Of a DNA stretch of 64,000 bases, positions 8,333 through 16,980 are shown piece after piece. The notes beneath the pieces were generated by a model. It searched no databases. It was not told where the DNA came from and worked only from the letters and a program-made list of their open reading frames with translations. Position 1 is the first letter of the stretch; each line of letters opens with the position of its first letter. The stretch is taken from NCBI RefSeq assembly GCF_963664135.1, contig NZ_OY760905.1, forward strand, positions 1,488,001 through 1,552,000, in the 5' to 3' direction. The position numbers were made by a program, and so were the translations under genes. The stretch comes from an uncultured Acetobacterium sp. GTDB lineage: Bacteria; Bacillota; Clostridia; Eubacteriales; Eubacteriaceae.

Positions 8333-9451
8333 CTATTGAATTGTGGTGGGGTCTTCTGGGGTGGTGATGGTAATAACCGTTTCGTTTGGCACTTCGGTTT
8401 TGGGTAATTCCAGGGTGGTCTTTTCACTTTCAATGTTTTCCGGTTGTTTCTCGGCTGGCTCAACTGGAGTTACCGGCTCGACTGCCGGCGTTTCGGTAAT
8501 TACCGGCACCACTGGTTCAGTCGTCATGGTTTCTTTTTTTACATCATTTGTTGTTTCCGTCGTTGGTTTGGTTTCACTGGTGGGTGTTTCTACCGGTGTT
8601 ACGGTTGGTGTTGTTGTGGTTCCTTCGACCGGCGTACTGATACCTTTGGTATCCTTTTGTGAGTCATCCACCTGAATGACATTGGTCAAATCCACTGATT
8701 TGTCTTTTGATACCTGCAATAAATCGGTCAGTGACATGGCTGCCAGCGATTCCATTGTCAATGAACTGTCGGCGACGACGAGTTCTTTCATGACATTTAA
8801 TTTACCGGTGGACACGTTGTACTGTTCAGCCTCGCTGAGGGCTTCCTGATCCGGGGTTACCGATTGTCTGACCACGGTGGCGGTTAAATTTTCTGCTGAT
8901 GCACTATCGACAATGACCTGATTAAGCGAGACAGCCATGTCGTTGGCTTTGGTGGGATTCTGGTTTTCAACCGATACCATCACAACGTTCTTGCTTTCAT
9001 CCAGATAGCCATTCTTGATCATGCTGGTGATAATCACACTGACGGACTCTTCCAGATTGCCCTGATTGAGATTCTCTTCATTAAGGATCTCCTGAACGTC
9101 CTGATCATAAGCTTTTACTGACAAGATCTGTTTGTGCTTATTGGCGACAATTTCGACACTCTGATTTGCATCCAGTGCGATGATACTGTCTGGCGTTTTA
9201 AACTCAAGACACCAAGCCGATACGCAGACCAGTAAAACCAGACAGCTGGCAAAGGCGGCCGATACCGGTTTGAAATATTTGGGCATCCGGTGATGCTTTT
9301 TTGCAGGAGTCTCTGGTTGCCGGGTAATGTAATCATGCTCAGTCATTTTGACCACGGGCATGGCAGCCAGTTTTTCAAAATCCAGAGCGGGAGCCTGATT
9401 AATGCTTCGCTTAAGGGATTTCTCTATATTCAGTTTTTGTTCGTTGCTCAC
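8333..9451 (-). CDS. RsgI-like membrane-anchored anti-sigma factor
   Basis: 372 aa. The cytoplasmic N-terminal part (1-60) would bind the sigma factor. One transmembrane helix lies at about 64-86 (VSAAFASCLVLLVCVSAWCL). It is followed by an RsgI-type beta domain (SIIALDANQSVEIVANKHKQ) and then a Pro/Thr-rich extracellular tail from about residue 275. In the family such proteins hold an ECF or SigI sigma factor at the membrane until an extracellular signal is met; here no carbohydrate-binding module is visible at the C-terminus. The GTG start overlaps the last base of the sigma gene stop (TAGTG), indicating coupled translation. Confidence 0.8.
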   Translation of the reverse strand: MSNEQKLNIEKSLKRSINQAPALDFEKLAAMPVVKMTEHDYITRQPETPAKKHHRMPKYFKPVSAAFASCLVLLVCVSAWCLEFKTPDSIIALDANQSVEIVANKHKQILSVKAYDQDVQEILNEENLNQGNLEESVSVIITSMIKNGYLDESKNVVMVSVENQNPTKANDMAVSLNQVIVDSASAENLTATVVRQSVTPDQEALSEAEQYNVSTGKLNVMKELVVADSSLTMESLAAMSLTDLLQVSKDKSVDLTNVIQVDDSQKDTKGISTPVEGTTTTPTVTPVETPTSETKPTTETTNDVKKETMTTEPVVPVITETPAVEPVTPVEPAEKQPENIESEKTTLELPKTEVPNETVITITTPEDPTTIQ

Positions 9452-10044
9452 TATAACACCTCCTGTTCGGTGAGATATTTTTTTAATTTTTTTAAACCGC
9501 GATGGTATTTTGATAAAACGGTGGAAAGTTTCATTTCCAGGTTGCTGGCTATTTCCCGGTGAGTAAACCCGGAAATGGCGTGTAAAAGAATGATTTCGGT
9601 TTCTTCGTCACTGAGTATTTTTAAAGCGGCTTGAAGAACCAGACGGTCTTCATTGTCAGTGATATAAGCAAAATTCATGTCATTTTCCAGATCAGTTACT
9701 TCGATACTGCTGTCATTTTTTTGTTTGAAGCGGAGTTTACTGATGGACAGATTCCGGGCAATTGTAAAAACCCATGCCATGGGCTTTCCCATTGGTTTGT
9801 ACAAATGAGCGGCGGCTCGAATCTTTAGATAAGTGTCCTGAACCACGTCCAGGGCATCATCGTGATTTTTGAGGGTAGATAAAACAAACGCATAGACTGT
9901 TCGCTCAGTCAGGCGATAGAAATCTTCAAACGCCGCCATATCATTCTCGGCAATTCTTGAAAATATGGCTTCGTCGATTATTAGTTTTTGGTATCTATCA
10001 GATTCTATGTTTTCTGGTACCACCATATTCAAAAATAGATTCAT
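9451..10044 (-). CDS. ECF-type RNA polymerase sigma factor
   Basis: 197 aa with sigma-70 region 2 (about 35-100: DDALDVVQDTYLKI, then PMAWVFTIARNLSI) and region 4 (about 130-185: ILLHAISGFTHREIASNLEM, HTH). Length and domain order are those of ECF sigma factors. It is cotranscribed and translationally coupled with the RsgI-like protein, its likely anti-sigma factor. Targets cannot be read from the window: both ChW genes carry sigma-A-type promoters instead. Confidence 0.9.
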   Translation of the reverse strand: MNLFLNMVVPENIESDRYQKLIIDEAIFSRIAENDMAAFEDFYRLTERTVYAFVLSTLKNHDDALDVVQDTYLKIRAAAHLYKPMGKPMAWVFTIARNLSISKLRFKQKNDSSIEVTDLENDMNFAYITDNEDRLVLQAALKILSDEETEIILLHAISGFTHREIASNLEMKLSTVLSKYHRGLKKLKKYLTEQEVL

Positions 10045-10134
10045 CAGGTATAACCCCCAACATTATATTAACGCTTTGATCAAACGTTTTATTGCATGGC
10101 ATGTGAATAATTGTTTAAATTTTTTTCGCGCAGG

Positions 10135-10204
10135 TGAACGGTTCTTTTGTGCACTTTTTAATGAATAAAACAGAAAGCACAAGAAGAACCGTCCCCCTTT
10201 GCTT
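10135..10204. repeat. Family B palindromic repeat, copy B1
   Basis: GGTTCTTTTGTGCAC and GCACAAGAAGAACC form an inverted pair around an AT-rich loop, followed by GTCCCCC. It is related to 16981-17052 and 4414-4436. Confidence 0.65.
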
Positions 10205-10678
10205 TACTTTATTGATTGGCGCACTCTATTATCGTCGATAATCTGGTGAATTGCAATATGTGGCATGTTATGTGCCCTATATTTTTGTTTTTTCTACATT
10301 AATTATAGCATATTTGGATACAATTTTCTGGAATTTTCGTTTATTTTATAATTTTAACACACGACAACTTATTGAAACTTGTGCATTTAAACAAGCAGGC
10401 AACAGCTTCCTTCCTTTAAAAGAACAGAGGGTAGTTATAAAGCGAAAATGATCTAAACATTCAGCTTAAATAGTTCAGTCGATCATTGGTTGGTTCCACC
10501 AATGCAATGCTGCTGATCATTTTGATTTTGTGTTTTAAATAGTAATTTATGGTAAGCATGTTTTATTTATCCGTGTAGATGATTATTTTTTGATTCATTT
10601 TTTTCAGTTATGATCATTTGTGATTATATCGTTGTGCATTTTATCATCAACCATTATAATGAAGCTGAGGTGAGTAGC
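10205..10678. other. Gene-free AT-rich spacer
   Basis: No gene is supported between the sigma factor promoter side and the repressor. The only structure noted is a small inverted repeat, CATTGGT...ACCAATG (10484-10504), which could be an operator. The in-frame ATG at 10610 is too far upstream to be the repressor start. Confidence 0.5.
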
Positions 10679-11392
10679 ATGATCAATGAAAAAATTAGAG
10701 GCTTAAAAAAGCAAACTGGGCTAACTGCTGTTGGCTTGTCTGAAAAATCCGGCATCCCATTGCCGACGATTCATAAATTATTGTCTGGGGAAACAACTAA
10801 TCCTAAATATGAAACCTTAACGGCTGTGGTTGAAGCACTGGGCTATCAATTAGATTTAAAACCGCTTAAAAGGGAAGATGAAATTTCCTATTCGGACCGG
10901 GAAATCCAGCTGATTTCGTTGTACCGACAATTATCTGAGGATGGACAAACTCTTTTTAATGGAAATCTGCTTCAATTTATGCACTATGAAAAGCGACTTA
11001 GTAAAAATAAAGCGGCTGCTCCGATCCGCGAGCTGCCCCTTTATTTGCTGCCTGCTTCGGCCGGAATTGGCAGCTACCTGGATTCAGATCAGTACGAATT
11101 TAAGCCCTTTCCCGCTGGAGCAATACCATCCGGAGCCAAATATGCGATCCGGGTAACCGGGGACAGTATGGAACCGGCCTATTATCAGGATGAGATTGTC
11201 TTCATTGAACCGGCACCGCTTCTGGATGAGGGTGATGTGGGGATTATCGTGATTAATGGCGAGGGTTACATTAAGCAATACCGGGACGATCGATTTATTT
11301 CGTTTAATTCCAAATATCCACCGATTGTACCCGGTGAATTTGATCAGGTCCGGATTGCCGGGCGGGTGTTGAGCAAATTTAAGGCGGAATAG
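10679..11392 (+). CDS. XRE-family repressor with S24 (LexA-like) peptidase domain
   Basis: 237 aa. An N-terminal helix-turn-helix (about 5-60, TAVGLSEKSGIPLPTIHKLL) is joined to a C-terminal S24 peptidase fold. The Ser/Lys catalytic dyad is seen in GDSMEPAY and in the later YIKQY, and an Ala-Gly (ASAGIG) self-cleavage site lies in the linker. Proteins of this build (LexA, HdiR, cI) are inactivated by RecA-stimulated self-cleavage. I chose the ATG at 10679 because GAGGTG lies 6-11 nt before it. It may be a second DNA-damage sensor besides the cell's LexA; its targets are not known. Confidence 0.87.
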   Translation: MINEKIRGLKKQTGLTAVGLSEKSGIPLPTIHKLLSGETTNPKYETLTAVVEALGYQLDLKPLKREDEISYSDREIQLISLYRQLSEDGQTLFNGNLLQFMHYEKRLSKNKAAAPIRELPLYLLPASAGIGSYLDSDQYEFKPFPAGAIPSGAKYAIRVTGDSMEPAYYQDEIVFIEPAPLLDEGDVGIIVINGEGYIKQYRDDRFISFNSKYPPIVPGEFDQVRIAGRVLSKFKAE

Positions 11393-11564
11393 GTGCGAAT
11401 TTTTATCCCCTTGCCGCCAAGGTTTATAGGTGACTTTTTTTAATTGACGTGATAGAATGTAAGTATTACGGGAATATAGAAAGTATCACTTTTTCTTATG
11501 TACACGATGTCACTTTTAACTTGAATGATGTCTAATGGATAATTTTTTTTATGGAGGAGTTAGA

Positions 11565-12620
11565 ATGGAAAAGAAATTAAGCTACACCGTCGATGAGCTC
11601 ATTGATTTACATGTCTTGCAACAATTTCAAGATAGTTTTGCGAAAGCTTTGGGGATGGCCAGTGTTTCTGTGGATAACGTAAAAGGGACCATTACAGAGC
11701 CTAGTAATTTTACTGATTTTTGTATGAAATACACCCGTGGATCAACAGAAGGTAATAAACGCTGTATCGCCTGCGATATTGAGGGCGGAAAAAAATCAGG
11801 AAATACTGGTAAGCCAGCAGTTTATTCATGTCATGCGGGGCTGGTAGATTTTGCGGCACCAATCGTCGTGGACGGTGTGCAAATCGGCGCTATTCTTGGC
11901 GGCCAAGTTCTTGATGCTCCCCCAGATGAAGATAAATTCAGACGAATTGCCCGGGAAATCGGCGTGGATGAAGATGAATATATTGCAGCTTTACGAAAAA
12001 TTACCATTGTCCCCCGGGATAAAATCAATGCAGCGGCAGATATGCTCTATGTTTTTGCCAACTCCATTTCAAAAATGGGACATCACAACCGGTTACTGGT
12101 TCATGAAACAGAAAACTTCCAGAATATTTCGGAAAATATGTTTGATAATATCCGTTCTGTAACAGAAGTCGTTAATAATTTCTCAGTTCAGATTGAAGCG
12201 CTGATTAAGGCCTCGGATGAGTTGCTGGAATCGTCCACTATCTCTAAGAATAAGGTTAAAGAAACCGATTCGATTCTTAAGTTTATTCGGGATGTTGCCA
12301 CCCAAACCAATCTGTTGGGCTTAAATGCGGCGATTGAAGCCACCCGAGCCGGTGAATTTGGACGAGGCTTTAACGTTGTTGCGGACGAAGTCCGAAAACT
12401 GGCGGTTATGAGTGTGGATTCGGCCAAAAAAATCGAAAGCATCCTGGACAGCATTGTTGTAAGCATGAACAGCGTGGAATCTCAGGCTGCCAAATCGTAT
12501 AAGATTATCGGTGAGCATCAGGCAGCGATGGGCGAGATTAATGAAAAACTGACCATGCTCAATCAAATATCCGATAAATTGAAGGTTGAGATTAATAATC
12601 TTAGAAATAGTATCTACTAG
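11565..12620 (+). CDS. PocR-domain methyl-accepting chemotaxis-like protein, soluble
   Basis: 351 aa. The N-terminal PocR sensory domain (about 10-165) has cysteines in CMKY, CIACD and YSCHAGL and the [19 protein letters not shown] core. It is fused to a methyl-accepting signalling domain with the hairpin motif [27 protein letters not shown]. No transmembrane helix is present, so it should be a cytoplasmic receptor. PocR domains are thought to bind small ligands such as 1,2-propanediol; the Cys set suggests a metal or redox ligand here. The start at 11565 follows TGGAGGAG. A strong terminator follows the stop. Confidence 0.86.
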   Translation: MEKKLSYTVDELIDLHVLQQFQDSFAKALGMASVSVDNVKGTITEPSNFTDFCMKYTRGSTEGNKRCIACDIEGGKKSGNTGKPAVYSCHAGLVDFAAPIVVDGVQIGAILGGQVLDAPPDEDKFRRIAREIGVDEDEYIAALRKITIVPRDKINAAADMLYVFANSISKMGHHNRLLVHETENFQNISENMFDNIRSVTEVVNNFSVQIEALIKASDELLESSTISKNKVKETDSILKFIRDVATQTNLLGLNAAIEATRAGEFGRGFNVVADEVRKLAVMSVDSAKKIESILDSIVVSMNSVESQAAKSYKIIGEHQAAMGEINEKLTMLNQISDKLKVEINNLRNSIY

Positions 12621-12674
12621 ACTTTAGTGAGGCAAGCATAAATCATCCCCACATAATAATGAAAACAAATTTTA

Positions 12675-12704
12675 AGACCATTCTTTGTGAGTGGTCTTTT
12701 TTTT
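12675..12704 (+). terminator. Rho-independent terminator behind the PocR-MCP gene
   Basis: AGACCA / TGGTCT stem with an 11-nt loop, followed by a T run. Confidence 0.85.
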
Positions 12705-12769
12705 ATCTCCAAATATAAGGCTATCTCAACGCAGACATTGTTATCTGATTTAAGATACTTTTGCTTTTG

Positions 12770-12800
12770 CGCGCGGGTACTACCCGCCCCTACGAACTAG
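12770..12800. repeat. Family C dispersed repeat, copy 2
   Basis: GCGCGGGTACTACCCGCCCC is followed by TACGAACTAG, the same right arm and flank as copy 1 (CCCCTACGAACTgG). It is again followed at once by a family A repeat. Confidence 0.5.
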
Positions 12801-12817
12801 TAATTAACAAAGATGTA

Positions 12818-12893
12818 GCAGTATGGCACGGGGACATTTCTCCTTTTATCCCTACGGGCTGACAGTTGTACCGTTCCCATTTCATACCCTATC
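12818..12893. repeat. Family A palindromic repeat, copy A2 (diverged)
   Basis: ATGGCACGGGGAC...GGGCTGACAG...GTTCCCATTTCATACCCTAT. The outer arms are less complementary than in other copies. Unlike them it has no minus-strand stop codon beside its CCCTAT end. Confidence 0.55.
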
Positions 12894-12968
12894 TCGTGGC
12901 ATCTTTTTTGTTTTCCTGCCATTTAATTGATGTAACACAATTTTATGAAAGGAGGTTTATCGGGTGAA

Positions 12969-13367
12969 ATGAAAATAATTTTAGACGATCTGCCCCAGTG
13001 CTTTGCTGTCATAGGATCGGCTCTGGGTTTTCTTTTAGGTGGGTTTGATGGGTATTTGTATACCTTGCTGGGCTTTATTCTGATTGATTACCTGACTGGT
13101 ATTCTAGTGGCAATCGTTTTGCGGCAGGTATCCAGCGAAATTGGTTTTGTCGGGATTTTAAAAAAAATGCTAATCCTGGTGATGGTTGCTCTGGGACATC
13201 TGCTTGATCAAAACCTGTTGGGTGGCGGTGCGACGATGCGGACAGCGGTGATTTTCTTTTATGCAGCCAATGAGGGAATCAGCATTACGGAAAATTTGGC
13301 TAAACTGAATTTTCCCATTCCGGCTAAGTTGAAGCAGGTTTTGGAACAATTGCAGGAAGAAGAATGA
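12969..13367 (+). CDS. Phage-type holin (holin 4_1 / UviB-TcdE group)
   Basis: 132 aa with three or four hydrophobic segments (ALGFLLGGFDGYLYTLLGF, IDYLTGILVAIVL, MLILVMVALGHLLD, a weaker TAVIFFYAANEG) and a charged C-terminus (QLQEEE). D.LTGI and FFYAANEGISI.EN are hallmarks of the holin 4_1 family, which makes membrane holes for release of lysins, toxins or bacteriocins. I prefer the ATG at 12969, since the upstream ATG at 12945 overlaps the AAAGGAGG ribosome site. It starts a cassette with DUF1659, DUF2922 and a UviA/TcdR-like sigma factor; no lysin gene is seen nearby. Confidence 0.83.
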   Translation: MKIILDDLPQCFAVIGSALGFLLGGFDGYLYTLLGFILIDYLTGILVAIVLRQVSSEIGFVGILKKMLILVMVALGHLLDQNLLGGGATMRTAVIFFYAANEGISITENLAKLNFPIPAKLKQVLEQLQEEE

Positions 13368-13386
13368 GTTGGGGGTGCAGGAGAGT

Positions 13387-13420
13387 GCGGGCGATTAATA
13401 CAGACCCTCGCTCCTACGCA
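13387..13420. repeat. Family C dispersed repeat, copy 3
   Basis: GCGGGCGATTAATACAGACC is followed by CTCGCTCCTACG, 20 nt behind the holin stop. It is the closest match to copy 1. Confidence 0.6.
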
Positions 13421-13512
13421 CCGTAAATTGGAAATTTAGCTATAAATTTTATGGCACCTTTTTCGGGTTTGTTCCATTTATAGAGTATACCAGATGAAAG
13501 GAGGTACACACA

Positions 13513-13737
13513 ATGCCAGTAACGACTAATTTTGTCAGTAACAAGGTCCAGGTTCGCTCGAACTATGGGATGGTGGATGGTAAAGAAGTGATTAAGTCCA
13601 AAACTTATTCAAATCTGAAAGCATCGGCTGCCAATGATGATATTTATGCTGTGGCTGAAGCACTTGCCGGTTTGCAGGTTCCCACCATGGAAGAAGTAAT
13701 CAAAGTTGAAAGCACCCTATTGATTCCCGGTGTTTAA
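13513..13737 (+). CDS. DUF1659 small protein
   Basis: 74 aa; the body (SNKVQVRSNYGMVDGKEVIK, then TYSNLKASAANDDIYAVAEAL) matches DUF1659. These are short beta-hairpin plus helix proteins found next to DUF2922 and YvrJ genes in Bacillus and clostridia; their function is unknown to me. The ATG has AAAGGAGG at ideal spacing. There is no signal peptide. A typical YvrJ partner was looked for in the spacers and not seen. Confidence 0.8.
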   Translation: MPVTTNFVSNKVQVRSNYGMVDGKEVIKSKTYSNLKASAANDDIYAVAEALAGLQVPTMEEVIKVESTLLIPGV

Positions 13738-13777
13738 GAACACCCAGCTCAATTTAGAAGAAAGGAGGTAATTGAAT

Positions 13778-14002
13778 ATGGCAGATATTAAAGCAACCAT
13801 GGTATTTCAACGTGCGGATGGTAAAAATTCCAGTATTTCTGTATCAGATGCTGATCCAGCAGTGACTCAGGCTGAACTAAACACGGCGATGGATTTGATC
13901 CTTGCTAAAAATGTGTTTGCACCGGATAACATCGCATTGGTAAAAAAGGTCAGCGGTAAGCTGGTCAGCACTACCACCAGTGATTTCGAAATGACGGTTT
14001 AG
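13778..14002 (+). CDS. DUF2922 small protein
   Basis: 74 aa; KATMVFQRADGKNSSISVSD followed by DADPAVTQAELNTAMD is the DUF2922 pattern. I chose the ATG at 13778 over the TTG at 13772 because it lies 9 nt behind AAAGGAGG. It resembles DUF1659 in size and is probably its partner. A terminator follows directly, so holin-DUF1659-DUF2922 may form one unit. Function unknown. Confidence 0.8.
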   Translation: MADIKATMVFQRADGKNSSISVSDADPAVTQAELNTAMDLILAKNVFAPDNIALVKKVSGKLVSTTTSDFEMTV

Positions 14003-14009
14003 ATTGTGA

Positions 14010-14035
14010 AGCGAGGGGGGAACCCTCGCTTTTTT
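14010..14035 (+). terminator. Rho-independent terminator behind DUF2922
   Basis: GCGAGGG / CCCTCGC stem followed by TTTTTT. Confidence 0.85.
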
Positions 14036-14113
14036 AGTGGGGACGGAGATTAACGAGCGACTATGATGAAAAATTGCAGCGATGCCCTACTATTTAGTAT
14101 TTTAAATTTAGGG

Positions 14114-14161
14114 TTGAAAAGTGATTTGAAATCATATATAATAGCATCAGAACATATGTTC
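14114..14161 (+). promoter_or_regulatory. Sigma-A promoter with a perfect LexA (SOS) box
   Basis: TTGAAA (14114-14119), a 17-nt spacer and TATAAT (14137-14142), then GAACATATGTTC (14150-14161), a perfect palindrome covering the start-site region. It fits the Gram-positive LexA consensus GAAC-N4-GTTC. This predicts repression until DNA damage. Confidence 0.8.
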
Positions 14162-14185
14162 TAATTAATTGAAAGAGGTGACAAT

Positions 14186-14764
14186 GTGGAAAATAATAAA
14201 ATGGTTCTTTTGGTTCGGGGAGCCAAGCAAAAAGACCCCCGATGCCAGCTGGCTTTGATTGATGGGTTTCGGCCCTTAATGCTGTCAATGATTCGTCGTT
14301 ATGTTTATGAAGCGGATGCTCTTGATGATTATTTAAATGAGGGAACCGTCGTTCTGCTCAATTCGGTGGAATCTTTTAATGAACAATTGGGTATTCCCTT
14401 TTCTGGCTATTTGAAAAAAGAATTATTTTATTATTTTGTCAATGTTGCCAAAGGACACCAGAATTTATATTCGTTGGATTCATCAACTGGAGATGAGGAT
14501 ACGTTTTCTTTATTAGATACTTTGGCTGATGGTGCAGATATTGAAGGTGATTATCTACATGCTGAAGATTTATCGATGTTGCTACAGTATTTACCCCGGC
14601 TTAGAGAGCGACAGCGATGGATTCTTGAAGAACATTATTATAAAAATCGCAGTTTTCGGGAAATTGCTGCTAGTATTGGGGTCAGCTCCAACAGTTTGGT
14701 TAAACTGCACCGACGGGCAATTCAGGATTTGCGCACGTATTTTGGGTTGGATCTGGTGAATTAG
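14186..14764 (+). CDS. UviA/TcdR-like alternative sigma factor
   Basis: 192 aa sigma-70-family protein with a region 2-like part (about 25-95: YVYEADALDDYLNEGTVVLL, FSGYLKKELFYYF) and a C-terminal region 4 HTH (about 140-185: RQRWILEEHY, SFREIAASIGVSSNSLVKLH). The size and divergent region 2 resemble the clostridial group of TcdR, BotR, TetR and UviA that switch on toxin or bacteriocin genes. The start is GTG at 14186, behind AAAGAGGTG. The SOS box in its promoter and the holin nearby recall C. perfringens uviAB. Its target genes are not obvious in the window; the holin/DUF cassette is the best guess. Confidence 0.75.
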   Translation: MENNKMVLLVRGAKQKDPRCQLALIDGFRPLMLSMIRRYVYEADALDDYLNEGTVVLLNSVESFNEQLGIPFSGYLKKELFYYFVNVAKGHQNLYSLDSSTGDEDTFSLLDTLADGADIEGDYLHAEDLSMLLQYLPRLRERQRWILEEHYYKNRSFREIAASIGVSSNSLVKLHRRAIQDLRTYFGLDLVN

Positions 14765-14768
14765 AAAA

Positions 14769-14810
14769 ACACCAGCCAGACGAACCCCTTCGTCTGGCTG
14801 GTGTTTTTTT
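14769..14810 (+). terminator. Strong terminator behind the sigma factor
   Basis: A 16-bp perfect stem (14769-14784 with 14789-14804), CCCC loop, then seven T. The A run on the other side could allow use from the minus strand too. Confidence 0.92.
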
Positions 14811-14820
14811 GTTACCGAGT

Positions 14821-14901
14821 TGCTCGGGCATGAAAAGGGGACGCGACGGGATGTCATCTCTTAGGAGCTGACACGCCGTATCGTCCCCTTTTCATCCCCT
14901 A
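14821..14901. repeat. Family A palindromic repeat, copy A3
   Basis: ATGAAAAGGGG pairs perfectly with CCCCTTTTCAT. The core between is the same as in A1, so the outer stem has changed on both sides together. It lies directly behind the whiA stop. Confidence 0.85.
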
Positions 14902-15918
14902 TTATTTTCGTTTCAGGTCTTCAGCGATCTGGTTTAGTTTTTTCAAGCGGTGATAAACGCCGGATTTACCGACGGGAGGGTCCAGGCGTTCGCCCAGCTC
15001 TTTGATGCTGGCGTCGGGATAGTTTAGCCGGAGTTCGGCAATATCATAAAGATTTTTGGGTAAATTCTTTAAGCCAAACTGATCTTTAATGAGCATAATA
15101 TCGGCCATCTGATCGTAGGAGGCGACAATGGTTTTATTGAGGTTGGCGGTTTCACAATTCACCTGTCGGTTGACATCGTTTCGCATTTCTTTGACAATCC
15201 TGATGTTTTCCATTTCCAGGAGACCCCGATGAGCCCCAATAACACTGAGAAAGTCGGCTACACTGCTGCCTTCTTTGAGGTAAAGTACCCAATGGGCTTT
15301 TCGATGAATGAGATTTGACTTGATTTCAAATTGATCCAGAATGGTTTTGATACTTTGCAGATAGGCACATTGTTCGTTGGCCACTGCAGGGCTGCGTTCA
15401 ATTTTTGTTTCGATTTTTTTATTAGCGATCGGTGTCTTCTTGCCAACCAATTCTAAATGGTAGGTTTTTTCAGGATTCGATACCGAACCACAACCTAAAA
15501 ATGCACCTCGGATATAGGCTTTTATCTGGTTTGTCTGCTTTTTAAATTTTTCCGGCACCTGATTGGCAAAAAAAGCCTGGCCATTGGTGTTGTAGCTTAA
15601 AATCTGACAGTCCTCCAAGATTATTTTTGCCGTCCATGGTTCTTCAACCACCACCCGATAGGCCCGATGTTCTTTGAATTTCCTGGTTTTTTCTATTTTT
15701 ATTTTCGGTTTAATCTGATACAAAGTTTTCATAAGCTGATAGCACCTGGCCGCAACCGAGGGGTTTTCGGTTTTGATACTGATCGCCATGGCTCCGTTTT
15801 CATCGACCGAGATGGTTGCCACTGATCCAATCATCCCAGATAGTTCTGCCCGCTGACAGACTTTTGATCCGAAGGGAAGCTTGGATAGATCTTTTTTTAA
15901 TATGGCTGAAAATGTCAT
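14902..15918 (-). CDS. whiA: DNA-binding protein WhiA
   Basis: 338 aa, full length. WhiA couples a LAGLIDADG-like N-terminal domain to a C-terminal HTH and acts in cell division and chromosome segregation in Firmicutes. Visible features are the N-terminal TFSAILKKDLSKL, the GAFLGCGSVSNPEKTYHLE segment and the C-terminal HTH at about 290-335 (YPDASIKELGERLDPPVGKS). It is the last gene of murB-PHP-rapZ-yvcK-whiA. Only 20 nt separate it from yvcK. Confidence 0.96.
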   Translation of the reverse strand: MTFSAILKKDLSKLPFGSKVCQRAELSGMIGSVATISVDENGAMAISIKTENPSVAARCYQLMKTLYQIKPKIKIEKTRKFKEHRAYRVVVEEPWTAKIILEDCQILSYNTNGQAFFANQVPEKFKKQTNQIKAYIRGAFLGCGSVSNPEKTYHLELVGKKTPIANKKIETKIERSPAVANEQCAYLQSIKTILDQFEIKSNLIHRKAHWVLYLKEGSSVADFLSVIGAHRGLLEMENIRIVKEMRNDVNRQVNCETANLNKTIVASYDQMADIMLIKDQFGLKNLPKNLYDIAELRLNYPDASIKELGERLDPPVGKSGVYHRLKKLNQIAEDLKRK

Positions 15919-15938
15919 CGCTTCTCCTTTTAAATGTT

Positions 15939-16949
15939 CTATTTTATATAGGTATCAAAAATGCGGCGGGCCAGCAGGTCGGCATCGTGGCGAACATAGC
16001 CGTTTTCCATAATAACATAATCGTCCAGAATATATTCATAGCCTTCCAGATGGTTTTCCAATTCGACTACTGCGGCGTCACATTTATTATATTTTTGTTC
16101 AATGCTTTTGGGCAGGTTACCGGTATTGGCCACGACGTAATCAAAGAGTCGACCTTCAGCCTGATCCAGGTGGTCTTCAATGGTCCGGATATGGTCTTCC
16201 TGAGTATAATTACCGGTTTCTCCGGGCTGGGTCATGATGTTACAGATATAAAAACGCTTGGCGCGGCTGTCATAAATGGCTCTGGCAACGTCTTTAACCA
16301 ACAGATTTGGAATCACACTGGTGTAAAGGCTTCCCGGACCAATAATAATCATATCGGCGTTTCTAATGGCTTCAATGGTTTCCGGCAGGGGCTTAATATC
16401 ATTTGGTTTCAAAAATATTTGGACTATTGGACTGTTCTGTTCTAAAACAGCGAGTGGAATGGACGATTCCCCTTCAATGACTACTCCGTTTTCCAGGGTT
16501 GCCATCAACACCATTTGGGACAGGGTTACGGGCAAAACTTCGCCTTTTATCTGAAGCACATCCGAGGTTCGTCTAACGGCGTCGTAAAAATCGTGGCTGA
16601 TACCATTCATAGCGGCCAGGAAGAGATTTCCAAAGCTTTGGCCTTCCATGCATCCTCCGGGAAAGCGATAGTTGAACAGTTCCTGCATGACATTTTCGTC
16701 GTCTGCCAGCGCCAGGATACAGCTTCTGATATCCCCAGGCGGGAGAATTCCAAGATCCTCTCTGAGTTGACCGGACCCACCGCCGTCATCGCCGACGGTT
16801 ACAATAGCAGTAAGATTATCGGTATATTTTTTTAATCCGCGAAGGATAACAGATAGTCCGGTACCGCCACCAATGGCTACGACTTTTGGGTTTCTCACTT
16901 TTACAATATCTTTCAAAGTAAACTCCCTTATATATTCTTTCATATCCAT
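15939..16949 (-). CDS. yvcK: YvcK/CofD-like protein (gluconeogenesis factor family)
   Basis: 337 aa with the CofD-like Rossmann core: VVAIGGGTGLSVILRGLK at about residue 22, VTVGDDGGGSGQLR, and the IIGPGSLYTSVIPNLLV motif. YvcK binds UDP-sugars and is needed for cell shape and growth on gluconeogenic carbon in B. subtilis. I chose the ATG at 16949 behind AAAGGATG; the ATG at 16985 lies within repeat B2. It lies between rapZ and whiA as in most Firmicutes. Confidence 0.95.
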   Translation of the reverse strand: MDMKEYIREFTLKDIVKVRNPKVVAIGGGTGLSVILRGLKKYTDNLTAIVTVGDDGGGSGQLREDLGILPPGDIRSCILALADDENVMQELFNYRFPGGCMEGQSFGNLFLAAMNGISHDFYDAVRRTSDVLQIKGEVLPVTLSQMVLMATLENGVVIEGESSIPLAVLEQNSPIVQIFLKPNDIKPLPETIEAIRNADMIIIGPGSLYTSVIPNLLVKDVARAIYDSRAKRFYICNIMTQPGETGNYTQEDHIRTIEDHLDQAEGRLFDYVVANTGNLPKSIEQKYNKCDAAVVELENHLEGYEYILDDYVIMENGYVRHDADLLARRIFDTYIK

Positions 16950-16980
16950 GGAATCACATCCTTTATATTTGTTGTTGTCG

